DNA of 64,000 nt from Streptomyces aureus (GTDB lineage: Bacteria > Actinomycetota > Actinomycetes > Streptomycetales > Streptomycetaceae). Below are positions 16,380 through 25,592 of the stretch, piece by piece. The notes below the pieces were generated by a model. It did no database searches. It was not told the origin of the DNA and was given only the letters and a program-made list of their open reading frames with translations. The position numbers were made by a program, and so were the translations under genes. Numbering within the stretch: the first letter of the stretch is position 1; each line of letters starts with the position of its first letter. The stretch spans positions 558,001-622,000 of the forward strand of contig NZ_JNZD01000005.1 of the NCBI RefSeq assembly GCF_000725495.1, written 5' to 3'.

Positions 16380-17762
16380 TCAGGGTTTCGCCCGTCGCCG
16401 CTTCGCCCCGTTCGGCCACAGGCGCGGGCTTCGTCCGGCGGCCAGGTCCTCGACCCAGCCGAAGGTCAGGACGGTCAGCCCGATCAGCGGCCACACCAGG
16501 ACGAACATCCACAGGGTGTAGGTCGCGTCGAGGGCCGCGGTCGCCCGGTCGCTCTCCATGAAGGGGAGGTTGTACAGCTGGTCGAGGATCGGGACCGTGG
16601 CCATGATGAGCATGTTGTGCCACAGGTAGATGGTGACCGCGCGGTTGTTGGACAGCGTGACCATCTTGTCCCAGCGGGCGAGGCGCCCCGGCAGTTCCCG
16701 CCACGACGGGCTGTACTGGAGCAGGATCACCACGAAACCGAAGGACCACAGCGCGTCGGCCAGCGGGATGTCGTTCAGGTCCCAGCCGTCGGGGCCCAGA
16801 TGGCCCGAGGCCCACCACAGGCCGAAGCCCATCATCAGGGCCGAGCACGAGATGGCGAGGTAGCGCGGGACCTTCGCGAGCATGCCCTCGTGGTGGGCGA
16901 AGCCCAGGACCCAGCAGCCGCCGTAGACCGCGAAGTCCGTGACGGTGTTGCCCGTCTCGCCGGGAATGGTGACCAGCCCCGTGCCGATCACGGCCGTCAG
17001 CGCGAGCGGAGCCAGCACGGTGGCCCATGGGGCACGGCGGAACGCCCAGAGCAGGAACGGCGAGGCGACCACGAACCACAGGTACGCCCGCAGGTACCAG
17101 AGCACGCCCGCGCCCTGCACCGCCCAGGTGTCCTCCAGCAGGCCCGACGGGGAGCCGAGGTGCCAGGGGAACGGAGGGGCGCCCACCGGGACGACGTAGT
17201 CGAACATCTCGACGAGACCCCAGGTCCCGCCGAGGTCGGGGTCCTTGGCGGGGTTCCAGCCGCCCAGGAACATCATCGTCAGCGCCACCGCGCCGAACGC
17301 CCAGAACGGGGGCAGCAGGCGGCGGAGGCGTCCCCGGATCACGCCCAGCGGCGGCCGGCTCAGGGAGCGCGCCATCAGGGAGCCCGCCAGCGCGAACATC
17401 ACGCCCATGGACGGGAAGACGACCGTCAGCCAGCCCCAGCCGAACAGGTGGTAGAAGACGACGCGGACCAGGGCCAGGGAGCGGAGCAGGTCCAGGTAGC
17501 GGTCACGGCCGGGGCGGCCCGGGGCGGACGGCGGCCGTCCGGCGCCGCCCGGTCCCGCCGCGGTCGCGGTGTCGGGTCCCGAAGCGGTCGCGGGGTGCGC
17601 GACCGTCTCCCCGCTCGCGGCGGGCGGAACCGTCCTCCCGGTCCCGGTGTGCGGGCCCGTCCGGCCCTCGGGTGTTCCCGGGTCCGTGCGGGGCCACGGG
17701 ACGTCCGGCCGCGGGGTGCCCGTCGGCGGTGTCGCTCCCGCCCGGTAGTCGTGCGTGGTCAT
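16380..17762 (-). CDS. Integral-membrane acyltransferase (acyltransferase family 3, OafA-like)
   Basis: 460 aa. Residues 1-90 are a Pro/Thr/Gly-rich cytosolic tail; the core then begins with RYLDLLRSLALVRVVFYH, the family hallmark with catalytic-type Arg and His, and continues through about ten membrane segments to VEDLAAG. These enzymes O- or N-acylate surface glycans. The ATG overlaps the stop of the upstream deacetylase/GT2 gene in ATGA, so acyl modification of that polymer is likely (inference). Because the upstream gene is frameshifted, this frame is now continuous with its 5' half: an uninterrupted frame of 1171 codons runs from 19895 to 16380. Confidence 0.82.
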   Translation of the reverse strand: MTTHDYRAGATPPTGTPRPDVPWPRTDPGTPEGRTGPHTGTGRTVPPAASGETVAHPATASGPDTATAAGPGGAGRPPSAPGRPGRDRYLDLLRSLALVRVVFYHLFGWGWLTVVFPSMGVMFALAGSLMARSLSRPPLGVIRGRLRRLLPPFWAFGAVALTMMFLGGWNPAKDPDLGGTWGLVEMFDYVVPVGAPPFPWHLGSPSGLLEDTWAVQGAGVLWYLRAYLWFVVASPFLLWAFRRAPWATVLAPLALTAVIGTGLVTIPGETGNTVTDFAVYGGCWVLGFAHHEGMLAKVPRYLAISCSALMMGFGLWWASGHLGPDGWDLNDIPLADALWSFGFVVILLQYSPSWRELPGRLARWDKMVTLSNNRAVTIYLWHNMLIMATVPILDQLYNLPFMESDRATAALDATYTLWMFVLVWPLIGLTVLTFGWVEDLAAGRSPRLWPNGAKRRRAKP

Positions 17763-19895
17763 CCGACCGGCCTCCGTTCGTTCCCGCTGTGCGAGGCCCG
17801 CGACTGCGGGACCGCTCCCGGCGCTGACCCGACGACGCCCGTGCGGCGCAGCTTCTGCCAGCGCAGCCGGCCGCCGGTCAGGGCGGTGATCCAGGACTGC
17901 AGCAGCACGACGTACATCAGCTGCCGGTAGAGGATCTGCTGCAGGGGCAGCGAGACCAGATGCGTCATGCGCTCCCGGTCCAGGCGGAACGCGTACGCCG
18001 CGCACACCGCCTGGACGGTGAGGACCCCGAGCCAGGCCACGACCGTCCGCTGGGTCGGGCCGAAGACGACGCCGTACAGGAGGAAGACGTCGATCAGGGG
18101 CGCGAGGAGCGGGGCCAGGACCATGAAGAGGGAGACCAGGGGCAGGCCGATCCGGCCGAAGCGGCCCGACGGGCCCCGTTCGACCAGGGCGCGGCGGTGC
18201 TTCCAGATCGCCTGCATGGTGCCGTAGCACCAGCGGTAGCGCTGGGACCACAGCTGCTGGACGGACTCCGGGGCCTCGGTCCAGGCGCGCGCGTTCTCCG
18301 CGTAGACGACGCGCCAGCCGTCGCGGTGCAGCGCCATCGTGATGTCGGTGTCCTCGGCGAGGGTGTCGTCGCTCATGCCGCCGACGCGTTCGAGGGCCGT
18401 GCGGCGGAAGGCGCCGACCGCGCCGGGGATGGTCGGCATGCAGCGCAGCAGGTCGTACATGCGGCGGTCGAGGTTGAAGCCCATCACGTACTCGATGTGC
18501 TGCCAGGCCCCGATGAGGGAGGTCGCCGTCCATCATCACCACGATGTCGTGACTCGCGTTCGCCAGACCGCGGTTGAGGGCCGCCGGCTTCCCGGCGTTG
18601 AGCTGGCGCACCACGCGCACGTTCGGCAGGTCCATGTCCTCGACGATCCGTGCGGTCCCGTCACCCGATCCGTCGTCGATGACGATGATCTCGACCGGAT
18701 GCTCGCTCGCCGTCAGGGAGTTCACGGTGTTCTCGATGCACTTGGCCTCGTTGAACGCGGGGACCAGCACCGTCACCGGTTCGGTGATCGGCGCGGCTCC
18801 CCAGCGGAAGTTCCTGCGCCGGACCCGGCGGGCGTGCAGCGCGGAGAGCAGGAGCATCAGCCCGAAGCGGGTGAAGACCAGGACGCCGGTGATCGCGATG
18901 CCGACGACCAGGACGTCGGTGGTCTTCTCCGAGGCCTGCACCAGGAAGACCCAGGCCTTGCCCTTCCACAGGTCGAGGCCGCCGACCGGGGTGTTGGCGC
19001 TCGGCGCGTCGAGTGCCTCGGTGAGGTTCTCGAACGCGTAACCCTGCTGCTGGAGCCTGGGGATGAACTCGGCGAGCGCCTGCACGGTCTGGTGGCGGTC
19101 GCCGCCGGAGTCGTGCATGAGGACGATCGCGCCCTTGCCGCCCTTGGGCGTGGCCCGGCGGACGATCTCCTCGACACCCGGCTTCTGCCAGTCCTCGCTG
19201 TCGGTGTTGTTGACGACGGTGATGTAGCCGCGTGTTCCGACGTACTGCGTCACCGGCCAGGACTTGTCGTCCATGGCGTCGGCGAACGAGGAGTACGGGG
19301 GCCGGAACAGGGAGCTGCGGATGCCCGCAGCGCCTTCGAGCGCCAGCTGGTTCTGGGACAGCTCCCAGTCGATACGGCTCTTGGACTGGTACGACAGGTC
19401 GGGGTGGCTGAAGGTGTGCAGGCCGACCTCGTGGCCCTCCTTCACCATGCGCCGGACCAGGTCCGGGTAACGCGAGGCCATGGTGCCGGTGACGAAGAAG
19501 ACCGCGTGGGCGTGGTGCGCCTTGAGGACGTCGAGGACCTTGGGGGTCCAGGTCGGGTCGGGACCGTCGTCGAAGGTGAGGACGAGCCGGTGGTCCGGGA
19601 CACCGAGGCTGGTCGTGCGGCCGCTGCGGGTGTCGATGACGGGTCCGCCGTCGAGGATCTTCTGCGGCACCTTGTCGGTGGCCGCCTCGGGCCGGATGCG
19701 GTGGTCCGCGAGGATCTCGCTGTGCACATAGCCGCGCAGCATCAGCATCGCCATCATCGCGACCAGGACGACCAGGGGCAGCAGGAAACGCAGCGGGAGG
19801 CGGCGGCGCCGGGCGTCGTGGCCCCGTCGTGGGGTGGGCGCGCGGCGGGCACCCCGGGTTCGGGGGGCTGGGCCGCGGCGGCTGGTGCTGGACAT
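17759..19895 (-). pseudogene. matB: matB-like polysaccharide deacetylase/glycosyltransferase 2, broken by internal deletion and frameshift
   Basis: The N-terminal part (residues 1-458) has a membrane anchor at ~34-54, a NodB deacetylase domain with TFDDGPD at 107-113, HTFSHPD at 160-166, FRPPYSS and LMHDSGG, a second hydrophobic stretch at ~325-352, and the start of a GT2 domain (TVLVPAFNEA, then VVMMDGD). Right after DGD at 18522 the reading frame changes. The homologous continuation SLIGAWQHIEYVMGFNLDRR is in another frame from 18520 to 17759 and includes AEDTDIT and QRYRW. Comparing with the family layout, about 30-40 residues after DGD are missing. In S. coelicolor MatB makes a PNAG-like glycan needed for pellet formation (established). 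The break should abolish polymer synthesis unless it is a sequence error. Confidence 0.8.
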
Positions 19896-19929
19896 CTGAG
19901 GAGGTTCTCCGGGAACGAGGAGGATCGGA

Positions 19930-20280
19930 CGGACGACGGACCGGGCTTGCGGAGCAACGGACGTGCGACGGGGCGGACCTTGCGGAGAACCGGCCCTGCG
20001 GAGGACCGGTCTTGCGGAGCATCGGTCCTGCGGAGGACCGGGTGTACGACGGTCCGGACCTGAGGCGGACCGGGCCTACGGCGGGCCGGTCTTGCGGAGC
20101 ACCGGGTTTACGGCGGACCGGACCTGAGCGGGCCGGACCTGCTGAGCGCCGGACCTGGTGAGGACCGGGTGTCCGGCGGACCGGACCTGAGGCGAGCCGG
20201 GCCCGGGCCGAACCGTGCCCGGGGCGAGCCGGACCGTTGTGGCCCGGCCTGTGGCGGGCCAGACCTACGGCGGTGCCGGC
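19930..20280. repeat. Imperfect 16-nt tandem repeat array, about 20 copies
   Basis: On the plus strand, units of roughly TGCGGAGGACCGGACC follow each other with substitutions and occasional 1-2 nt length changes (for example TGCGGAGGACCGGTC, TACGGCGGACCGGACC, TGAGGCGGACCGGGCC). Because 16 is not a multiple of three, no frame is maintained, so it is not a coding repeat. It fills most of the gap between the matA-like and matB-like genes, upstream of matB. Confidence 0.75.
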
Positions 20281-20445
20281 GGACCCGGCGCTGTCGTCGC
20301 GGTCCGCCCGCCCCGCGGAGGTGACGGCGGGACCTGGGCCGCCGGACCACCGCGGACGCGCCCCGTACGGGAGGCTTCGCCGTCGTGCCGGGCGGCGCCA
20401 GGCCGGGAGCACGCTCGCGCGGGCCGGGCGCGCGCCGGGGCCGGG
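20281..20445. other. GC-rich spacer after the matA-like gene
   Basis: 165 bp between the tandem array and the matA-like stop. It is extremely GC-rich, with runs of GCGCG near 20420-20440 that can fold, but no single convincing terminator or coding frame is seen. Confidence 0.3.
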
Positions 20446-21639
20446 TCACCCGTTCGGCGCGGGCCCCGCCCCCTCGGAGCCCGGGGTCCCCGCGGTCTCC
20501 GTGGGGGTCGTCGTGCCGGCGGGTGTGGTCGCCGTGGCGGGGGCGCTCGGCTGACCGTCGGCCGTGGCGGACGGTCTGGTGCCGGGCGCCGTGCTTCCGG
20601 TGCTGACGCCGGGGTTCGGCTTCTTCGTCGCCGACGGGCTGGGCTTCGGGTCGCCGGACGCGCCGGCGGCCGTGGCGGAGGCGGAGGCGCGGGTGGTGGC
20701 CGTCGAGCCGGCGGAGGCCGTCGTGCCGCCGGCGGCGCCGGCACGGCCGACGGGCGCGGTGGCACCACCCGGACCGGTCCGGTGCACCGACTGCGTGGGC
20801 CGCGGCGAGGTCTCGACCTGCCCGGCCGGCGTGTCCTCCTCCTGGCCAGGCACCGGCAGCCAGGGCGCGTTCGAGTTGCCCGACAGGAGCGTCGCGACGA
20901 TCACGACGGCGTAGACCGCGCAGGCCACGGCGACGGCCATGCCGAGACGGCGGTAGCGGCGGCTGCGGCGCCCCGACGCGTCGACGAAGACCGGGCGGTC
21001 GGAGGCCTCGGCGCCCGCCGACACGTCCTTGCCCGGCCGGTCCGCCGAGCCGTCCGCCGGAAGGCGCGCGCGGTCGAGCCGGACGGTGACCTCGCGCGGA
21101 TCGCGGCCGTCCGCCGGTGCCCCGGACGGGTCCCCGGGCGCGGACGACGGGCCACCGGGGTCCGGCGTCGCACTCGGGAGCCGCTCGGTCGGCGGATCGT
21201 CCGGGACGTCCGGGGCGTCCGGACCGTCGAAGAAGAAGGCCCGGGTCGGGGCGGTACGGGTGGGGGACGGCGGTGCCGCCGTCGCCGTTCCCGTGCCGCC
21301 GGACCACGGCGACGGCTCGTACCCGAGGGGCGGTGGCGCCCCGGGCCCGCGGCCGGACGAACCGTCCGCCTCCGTCGTGCGACCGACGAGCACCTCGGTC
21401 CCCGGTTCCGGGATTCGCTCGGGACGTCCGCCGACTGCTCGCTCGGCGCGTTCCCCACGCTCAGGACTGATGTCAACTCCCATATCCGGCCACGACATCG
21501 TGCCGCCGGCCGACGGACGGGCGATCGACTCCCCGGTGTCTCGCCCCGGTGACGGATCGACGCGACACGCCCCGCCCGAATCGGTTTCCCGATCCGCCGG
21601 TTGGGTGTCTTTCCGCCAGTTCTCAACGCGCACGTACAT
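20446..21639 (-). CDS. matA: MatA-like single-pass membrane protein
   Basis: About 397 aa. Residues to ~235 are cytosolic, acidic and Pro/Gly/Asp-rich. A basic stretch (RRSRRYRR) precedes one membrane segment (GMAVAVACAVYAVVIVATLL), and the outer ~165 residues are Pro/Thr/Ser/Ala-rich and likely extended or glycosylated. No enzymatic domain is recognisable. It lies directly upstream of the deacetylase/GT2 gene on the same strand, the arrangement of matA-matB in S. coelicolor, where both are needed for mycelial aggregation. The start is uncertain: the frame is open to 21741, and a start near MSWPDMGVDIS is also possible. Confidence 0.55.
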   Translation of the reverse strand: MYVRVENWRKDTQPADRETDSGGACRVDPSPGRDTGESIARPSAGGTMSWPDMGVDISPERGERAERAVGGRPERIPEPGTEVLVGRTTEADGSSGRGPGAPPPLGYEPSPWSGGTGTATAAPPSPTRTAPTRAFFFDGPDAPDVPDDPPTERLPSATPDPGGPSSAPGDPSGAPADGRDPREVTVRLDRARLPADGSADRPGKDVSAGAEASDRPVFVDASGRRSRRYRRLGMAVAVACAVYAVVIVATLLSGNSNAPWLPVPGQEEDTPAGQVETSPRPTQSVHRTGPGGATAPVGRAGAAGGTTASAGSTATTRASASATAAGASGDPKPSPSATKKPNPGVSTGSTAPGTRPSATADGQPSAPATATTPAGTTTPTETAGTPGSEGAGPAPNG

Positions 21640-21793
21640 CCCCCCATGGGACTGCCGACGGGTGCGCCACGACTCCGGGCATGTGCTGTCCATGTCGTCC
21701 GGACCGGGCCCCCAACCCAGTCCAAGCGCCCCCAATATCACATCTCGCCCGGGTGGAAAACGTAGCGCATGGGGCGGTCTTGTGAGATTCAGA

Positions 21794-22789
21794 TCATGTA
21801 CGACTCATGAAGATGAAGGCGTCTGTGGCCGGAATCCACCCTTCTCGGGGACTCAGTAGCCACTCTTCTTCGCTCGCGAGTTCGGCAGCGGCTCGTACGA
21901 GCGCATCGATCCCCGGATGGACGAGCCCCTTGCGCCACACAAGTGACACCGGTGACAGGGGAACGGGGTCGATCAGGGGGCGGGACACCGAACCGGGCAT
22001 GGCCGGAAACTCCACCACGGCCAGGACGGGATTCCGGTGCTTCGCCATGATCCGCCGGAACTCCTCGGGGCCGACCGCCACCGGTGCGGGTGACGCGAGT
22101 CGGATGCCCCGTCCCTCGAACAGGTGATGAGCCAGGTCGGTCCACTCCAGCGTCCGGGGGTTGCCCGCCCCCGCGTACACGGTCTCGCCGGCGAGCGCGG
22201 CCAGCGGCACCGCGTCGAGCGCGGCGAGGTGATGGTCCTCGGGCAGGACGACGGCCATCGGCTCGTAGCGCACGAGCCGCTGCTCCAGGCGGGCCCGGAC
22301 GGCGGGGTCGAGCCCGGCGAACCGGCCGAAGGACACGTCCAGGCGGCCGGCGAGCAGGTCGGCCGCGGCGCCCGTGAGCCCGCTCTCGTAACGGGCCATC
22401 AGTTCGCTGCCGGGGGCGAGGGCGCGGGCCCGGTCGAGGATGCGGCTGGAGACCAGGCCGGGGGTGTTGACGTCGACGAGCAGCGGCCGTTCCTCGCCGC
22501 CGGGCCGGGCGAAGGCGTCCAGCAGCGCGTCGTGCGCCTCCAGCATCCGGCGCGCGTAGGGCAGCAGCCGTTCGGCGTCCACCGTGGGCGTCACGTGCCG
22601 GGTCGTCCGGACGAACAGCTCCACCCCGAGTTCACGCTCCAGCCGGCGGATGTCCCGGCTCAGGGACTGCTGGGCGACGTACAGACGGGCGGCCGCGCGG
22701 GTGAAGTGCAGTTCCTCGGCGACGGCGAGGAAAGCGCGCAGCAGACGGGGGTCCAGATGACCGGGAAAGGGGCGTTGACCAGGCACCAC
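21794..22789 (-). CDS. LysR-family transcriptional regulator
   Basis: 331 aa. N-terminal winged helix-turn-helix with LRAFLAVAEELHFTRAAARL and QQSLSRDIRRLERELGVELF, followed by a type 2 periplasmic-binding-like effector domain (from about residue 100). It is divergent from an MFS transporter gene, with starts about 80 bp apart, the usual arrangement for a LysR regulator controlling its neighbour. Two consecutive GTG codons could serve as start; the Shine-Dalgarno is weak. Effector unknown. Confidence 0.85.
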   Translation of the reverse strand: MVPGQRPFPGHLDPRLLRAFLAVAEELHFTRAAARLYVAQQSLSRDIRRLERELGVELFVRTTRHVTPTVDAERLLPYARRMLEAHDALLDAFARPGGEERPLLVDVNTPGLVSSRILDRARALAPGSELMARYESGLTGAAADLLAGRLDVSFGRFAGLDPAVRARLEQRLVRYEPMAVVLPEDHHLAALDAVPLAALAGETVYAGAGNPRTLEWTDLAHHLFEGRGIRLASPAPVAVGPEEFRRIMAKHRNPVLAVVEFPAMPGSVSRPLIDPVPLSPVSLVWRKGLVHPGIDALVRAAAELASEEEWLLSPREGWIPATDAFIFMSRT

Positions 22790-22869
22790 GTGAACCTACA
22801 ACGGAAGTGCGTCAATCGCGACGGAGTAAGTGTTGGACCTGCCCCGGCCCGCCGGGCGACGGTTCACCC

Positions 22870-24132
22870 ATGTCACCGCTCACCCCGTACCGCCGTCTCT
22901 TCGCGCTGCCCGGCACCCGCGCCTTCACCCTCGGCAACCTCGTCGCCCGGCTGCCCATGGGCATGTTCAGCGTGAGCGCCGTCATCATGATCGCCGGGGC
23001 GCGGGGCTCGTACGCACTCGCCGGCGCCGTCACGGCGACCGGTCTCGCGGCGACCGCCGTGGTCGCCCCGTGGACCGCGCGGCTCGTCGACCGGTACGGG
23101 CAGGCCGAGGTGGCGGTGCCCGCCACGGCCGTCGCCCTGCTCGGCGGGACCGGACTGGTGGCGTGCGTACGGTTCGGGGCGCCCGACTGGACCCTCTTCG
23201 CCGCGTACGCCGCCACCGCCACGACCCCGAACACCGGCGGGATGTCCCGCGCGCGCTGGGCCCGTCTCCTGGAGGGGGACGCGGCCGCGCTGCACACCGC
23301 GAACTCCTTCGAACAGGCCGTGGACGAGCTGTGCTTCATGCTGGGCCCGGTGCTCGCGGCCCTTCTGTGCACGGCGCTTTCCCCCGAGGCGGGCATGCTC
23401 GTGGCGTCGGCGCTGCTGATGACCGGCGTCCTGCTGTTCACCGCGCAGCGTTCGACACAGCCGCCGCTGAAGCCGGCCGCCACCACCGGGTCGCCCGTGC
23501 TCGCGCCCGGAATGCCTCCGCTGTTGCTCGCCTTCCTCGCCACCGGCGCGGTGTTCGGCGCGATGGAGGTGGCCACGATCGCGTTCGCGGACGCACGGGG
23601 ACACCAGTCGGCCGCGGGCGTGGTGCTCGCGCTCCAGGCGGCGGGGTCGTGCGTGGCGGGCCTGCTGTTCGGCACGGTGAAACGGGGTGGCGCGTCCGAC
23701 ACCGGGGCGTCCGCGGCGCGGCGGTTCGCGGTGTGCGTCGGCTCCATGGCGGTACTGCTGACGCTGCCCCTGCTCGCGGTCCGGCTCACCGGCTCGCTCC
23801 CGGTGCTCGCCTGCGCGCTGCTCGTCGCGGGCATGGCGACCGCTCCGACCATGGTCACCGGCATGACGCTGGTCCAGCGGCGCACGCCCGAGGGCCGGCT
23901 CAACGAGGGCATGACGCTCGCGGTGACGGGCCTGCTGGGCGGGATAGCCGGGGGCTCCGCGGCGGGCGGCTGGGTGGTGGAACACCTCTCACCGGCCGCG
24001 GGGTACACGGTCCCGGTGGCCGCGGCGACGACCGCCCTCGTGATCGCCGCACTGGGAGCCCGGGCAAGCACCCGCGCGGAGACGGCCACACAGGACCACC
24101 TCGTCGAACGCATCCCCGCGCGCACCTCGTAG
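22870..24132 (+). CDS. MFS transporter
   Basis: 420 aa with about 12 membrane segments. The first loop carries a motif-A-like VDRYGQAEV. The pattern GNLVARLPMGMFSVSAVI and RARWARLLEG is typical of actinobacterial exporters of the YfcJ-like group. Substrate unknown. ATG at 22870 is used; an in-frame GTG at 22807 is possible, but the intervening residues are not like a transporter N-terminus. Divergent from the LysR regulator, which probably controls it. Confidence 0.78.
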   Translation: MSPLTPYRRLFALPGTRAFTLGNLVARLPMGMFSVSAVIMIAGARGSYALAGAVTATGLAATAVVAPWTARLVDRYGQAEVAVPATAVALLGGTGLVACVRFGAPDWTLFAAYAATATTPNTGGMSRARWARLLEGDAAALHTANSFEQAVDELCFMLGPVLAALLCTALSPEAGMLVASALLMTGVLLFTAQRSTQPPLKPAATTGSPVLAPGMPPLLLAFLATGAVFGAMEVATIAFADARGHQSAAGVVLALQAAGSCVAGLLFGTVKRGGASDTGASAARRFAVCVGSMAVLLTLPLLAVRLTGSLPVLACALLVAGMATAPTMVTGMTLVQRRTPEGRLNEGMTLAVTGLLGGIAGGSAAGGWVVEHLSPAAGYTVPVAAATTALVIAALGARASTRAETATQDHLVERIPARTS

Positions 24133-24173
24133 TCCGGCCCGTCGAACGTCCGTCGCGATTCCGGTCCAGCCCA

Positions 24174-24202
24174 TTGACGTGTCCGCGGCTCCCCCCTACC
24201 TT
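24174..24202 (+). promoter_or_regulatory. Promoter of the xyloside operon
   Basis: TTGACG at 24174-24179 and TACCTT at 24197-24202 with a 17-nt spacer match the vegetative (HrdB-type) consensus. The expected transcript start, near 24209, falls inside the first palindromic operator. The lipoprotein start codon is about 88 nt further on. Confidence 0.6.
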
Positions 24203-24207
24203 CCCCC

Positions 24208-24223
24208 GTCGAAGCGCTTCGAC
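24208..24223. promoter_or_regulatory. LacI-type operator O1
   Basis: GTCGAAGCGCTTCGAC is a perfect 16-bp palindrome with a central CG step, typical of LacI-family operators. It overlaps the predicted transcription start, so binding would block initiation. The likely binder is the LacI regulator encoded at the end of this operon. Confidence 0.7.
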
Positions 24224-24231
24224 GTTCCGTA

Positions 24232-24245
24232 TCGAATCGATTCGA
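24232..24245. promoter_or_regulatory. LacI-type operator O2
   Basis: TCGAATCGATTCGA is a perfect 14-bp palindrome whose centre is 23 bp (about two helical turns) from the centre of O1. It shares the TCGAA...TTCGA arms with O1, so both may bind the same regulator cooperatively. Confidence 0.65.
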
Positions 24246-24296
24246 CGAGCGATGCGGGACGGCCCGATACCCATCCAACTCCTCTGGAGGCAGTGG

Positions 24297-25592
24297 ATGT
24301 CGACGACACGACGGCGCAGGGCGGCGGCGGTGGCGGTGACCTTGACAGGTGCCCTGCTGGCGACGGCATGCGGCGGCTCGGACAGTGGCTCCTCGGACGG
24401 CAAGACACTCAGACTGTGGCACTACGAAGCGCCCAACAGCGCGATGGGGGCGGCCTGGAACGAGGCCATCAAGGAATTCGAAGCGCAACACCCGGGCGTG
24501 AAGGTGAAGTTCGAGGAAAAGGGCTTCGAACAGATCCAGAAGACCGCCCCCATGGTCCTCAACTCGAACGACGCCCCCGACCTCATGGAGTACAACAAGG
24601 GCAACGCCACGGCCGGACTACTGTCCAAGCAGGGGCTGTTGACCGACCTGACGGCGGAGGCCAGCGCGCGCGGCTGGGACAAGAAGCTCAGCGCCGGTGT
24701 GCGGACCACGAGCCGGTACGACACCAACGGCGTCATGGGCTCCGGCAAGTGGTACGGCGTGCCCAATTACGCCGAGTACACGATGGTCTTCTACAACAAG
24801 GACCTCTTCGAGAAGTACGGGATCGCGGAACCGACGACGTACGACGAACTGGTCTCCGCGATGGACGCGTTCGTCGCGAAGGGCGTCACCCCGCTCGCCA
24901 ACGCGGGCGCCGAGTACATCGCCCAGCAGTACCTCTACCAGCTCGCGCTCTCCAAGGCGGACCGCTCCTGGGTCGACACCTACGAGCTGTACAAGGGCAA
25001 GGCCGACTTCCACGACACGGCCTGGAGTTACGCGGCGGACACCTTCGCCGACTGGGTGAGGAAGGGGTACATCTCCAAGAAGTCCAGCGGCACCAAGGCC
25101 GAGGACGCGGGCGTGTCCTGGATTCAGGGCAGGTCGCCGATCCTGTTCTCCGGGAGCTGGTGGTACGGCCGCTTCGAGTCGGAGGCGAAGTTCGACTGGG
25201 ACTCCGGCCTGTTCCCCGGCTCGAACCTCACCCTGGGCTCCGGCGGCAACCTGTGGGTGGTCCCCAAGGGCGCCAAGAACAAGGAACTCGCCTACGACTT
25301 CATCGACATCACCATGTCGAAGAAGATCCAGAACCTGCTGGGCAACAAGGGCGGTGTCCCGGTGGCCGCGGACACCTCCGCGATCACCGACGCCAAGACC
25401 AAGACCCTGATAGCCGACTACAACACCCTCTCGGGGCGTGACGGCCTCGCCTTCTACCCGGACTGGCCCGTCCCCGGCTTCTACGACGTCCTGGTCTCGG
25501 AGACGCAGAAGCTGATCACCGGGAGCGAGAAGCCGGACGCCTACCTGGACGCGCTGCAGAAGGCGTACGACAAGGGCGTACCGAAGACATGA
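24297..25592 (+). CDS. Sugar ABC transporter substrate-binding lipoprotein
   Basis: 431 aa. Lipobox LLATAC with Cys25, then an extracytoplasmic solute-binding protein family 1 domain (LWHYEAPNSAMGAAWNEAI; GVPNYAEYTMVFYNKDLFEK). Captures an oligosaccharide outside the membrane for the two following permeases. GGAGG lies 6 nt before the ATG. It ends in an ATGA overlap with the first permease gene. The downstream GH31 alpha-xylosidase suggests alpha-xylosyl sugars such as isoprimeverose or xyloglucan oligosaccharides as ligand (inference). No ATP-binding subunit is encoded here; a shared MsiK-type ATPase is the rule in Streptomyces. Confidence 0.88.
   Translation: MSTTRRRRAAAVAVTLTGALLATACGGSDSGSSDGKTLRLWHYEAPNSAMGAAWNEAIKEFEAQHPGVKVKFEEKGFEQIQKTAPMVLNSNDAPDLMEYNKGNATAGLLSKQGLLTDLTAEASARGWDKKLSAGVRTTSRYDTNGVMGSGKWYGVPNYAEYTMVFYNKDLFEKYGIAEPTTYDELVSAMDAFVAKGVTPLANAGAEYIAQQYLYQLALSKADRSWVDTYELYKGKADFHDTAWSYAADTFADWVRKGYISKKSSGTKAEDAGVSWIQGRSPILFSGSWWYGRFESEAKFDWDSGLFPGSNLTLGSGGNLWVVPKGAKNKELAYDFIDITMSKKIQNLLGNKGGVPVAADTSAITDAKTKTLIADYNTLSGRDGLAFYPDWPVPGFYDVLVSETQKLITGSEKPDAYLDALQKAYDKGVPKT

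Noticed and set aside
16380-19895. A single natural 1171-aa deacetylase-GT2-acyltransferase fusion protein
   Set aside because: The middle third (about residues 459-710) is out-of-frame Arg/Pro/His-rich nonsense, whereas the true GT2 continuation is in another frame over the same bases; the acyltransferase has its own ATG in an ATGA overlap.
19930-20280. CRISPR array
   Set aside because: Repeat units are 16 nt, contiguous, degenerate and without spacers; no cas genes are in the window.
22812-24491. 559-codon minus-strand frame over the MFS gene
   Set aside because: Ser/Ala/Thr/Arg-rich antisense shadow; the plus strand encodes a clear 12-helix transporter.
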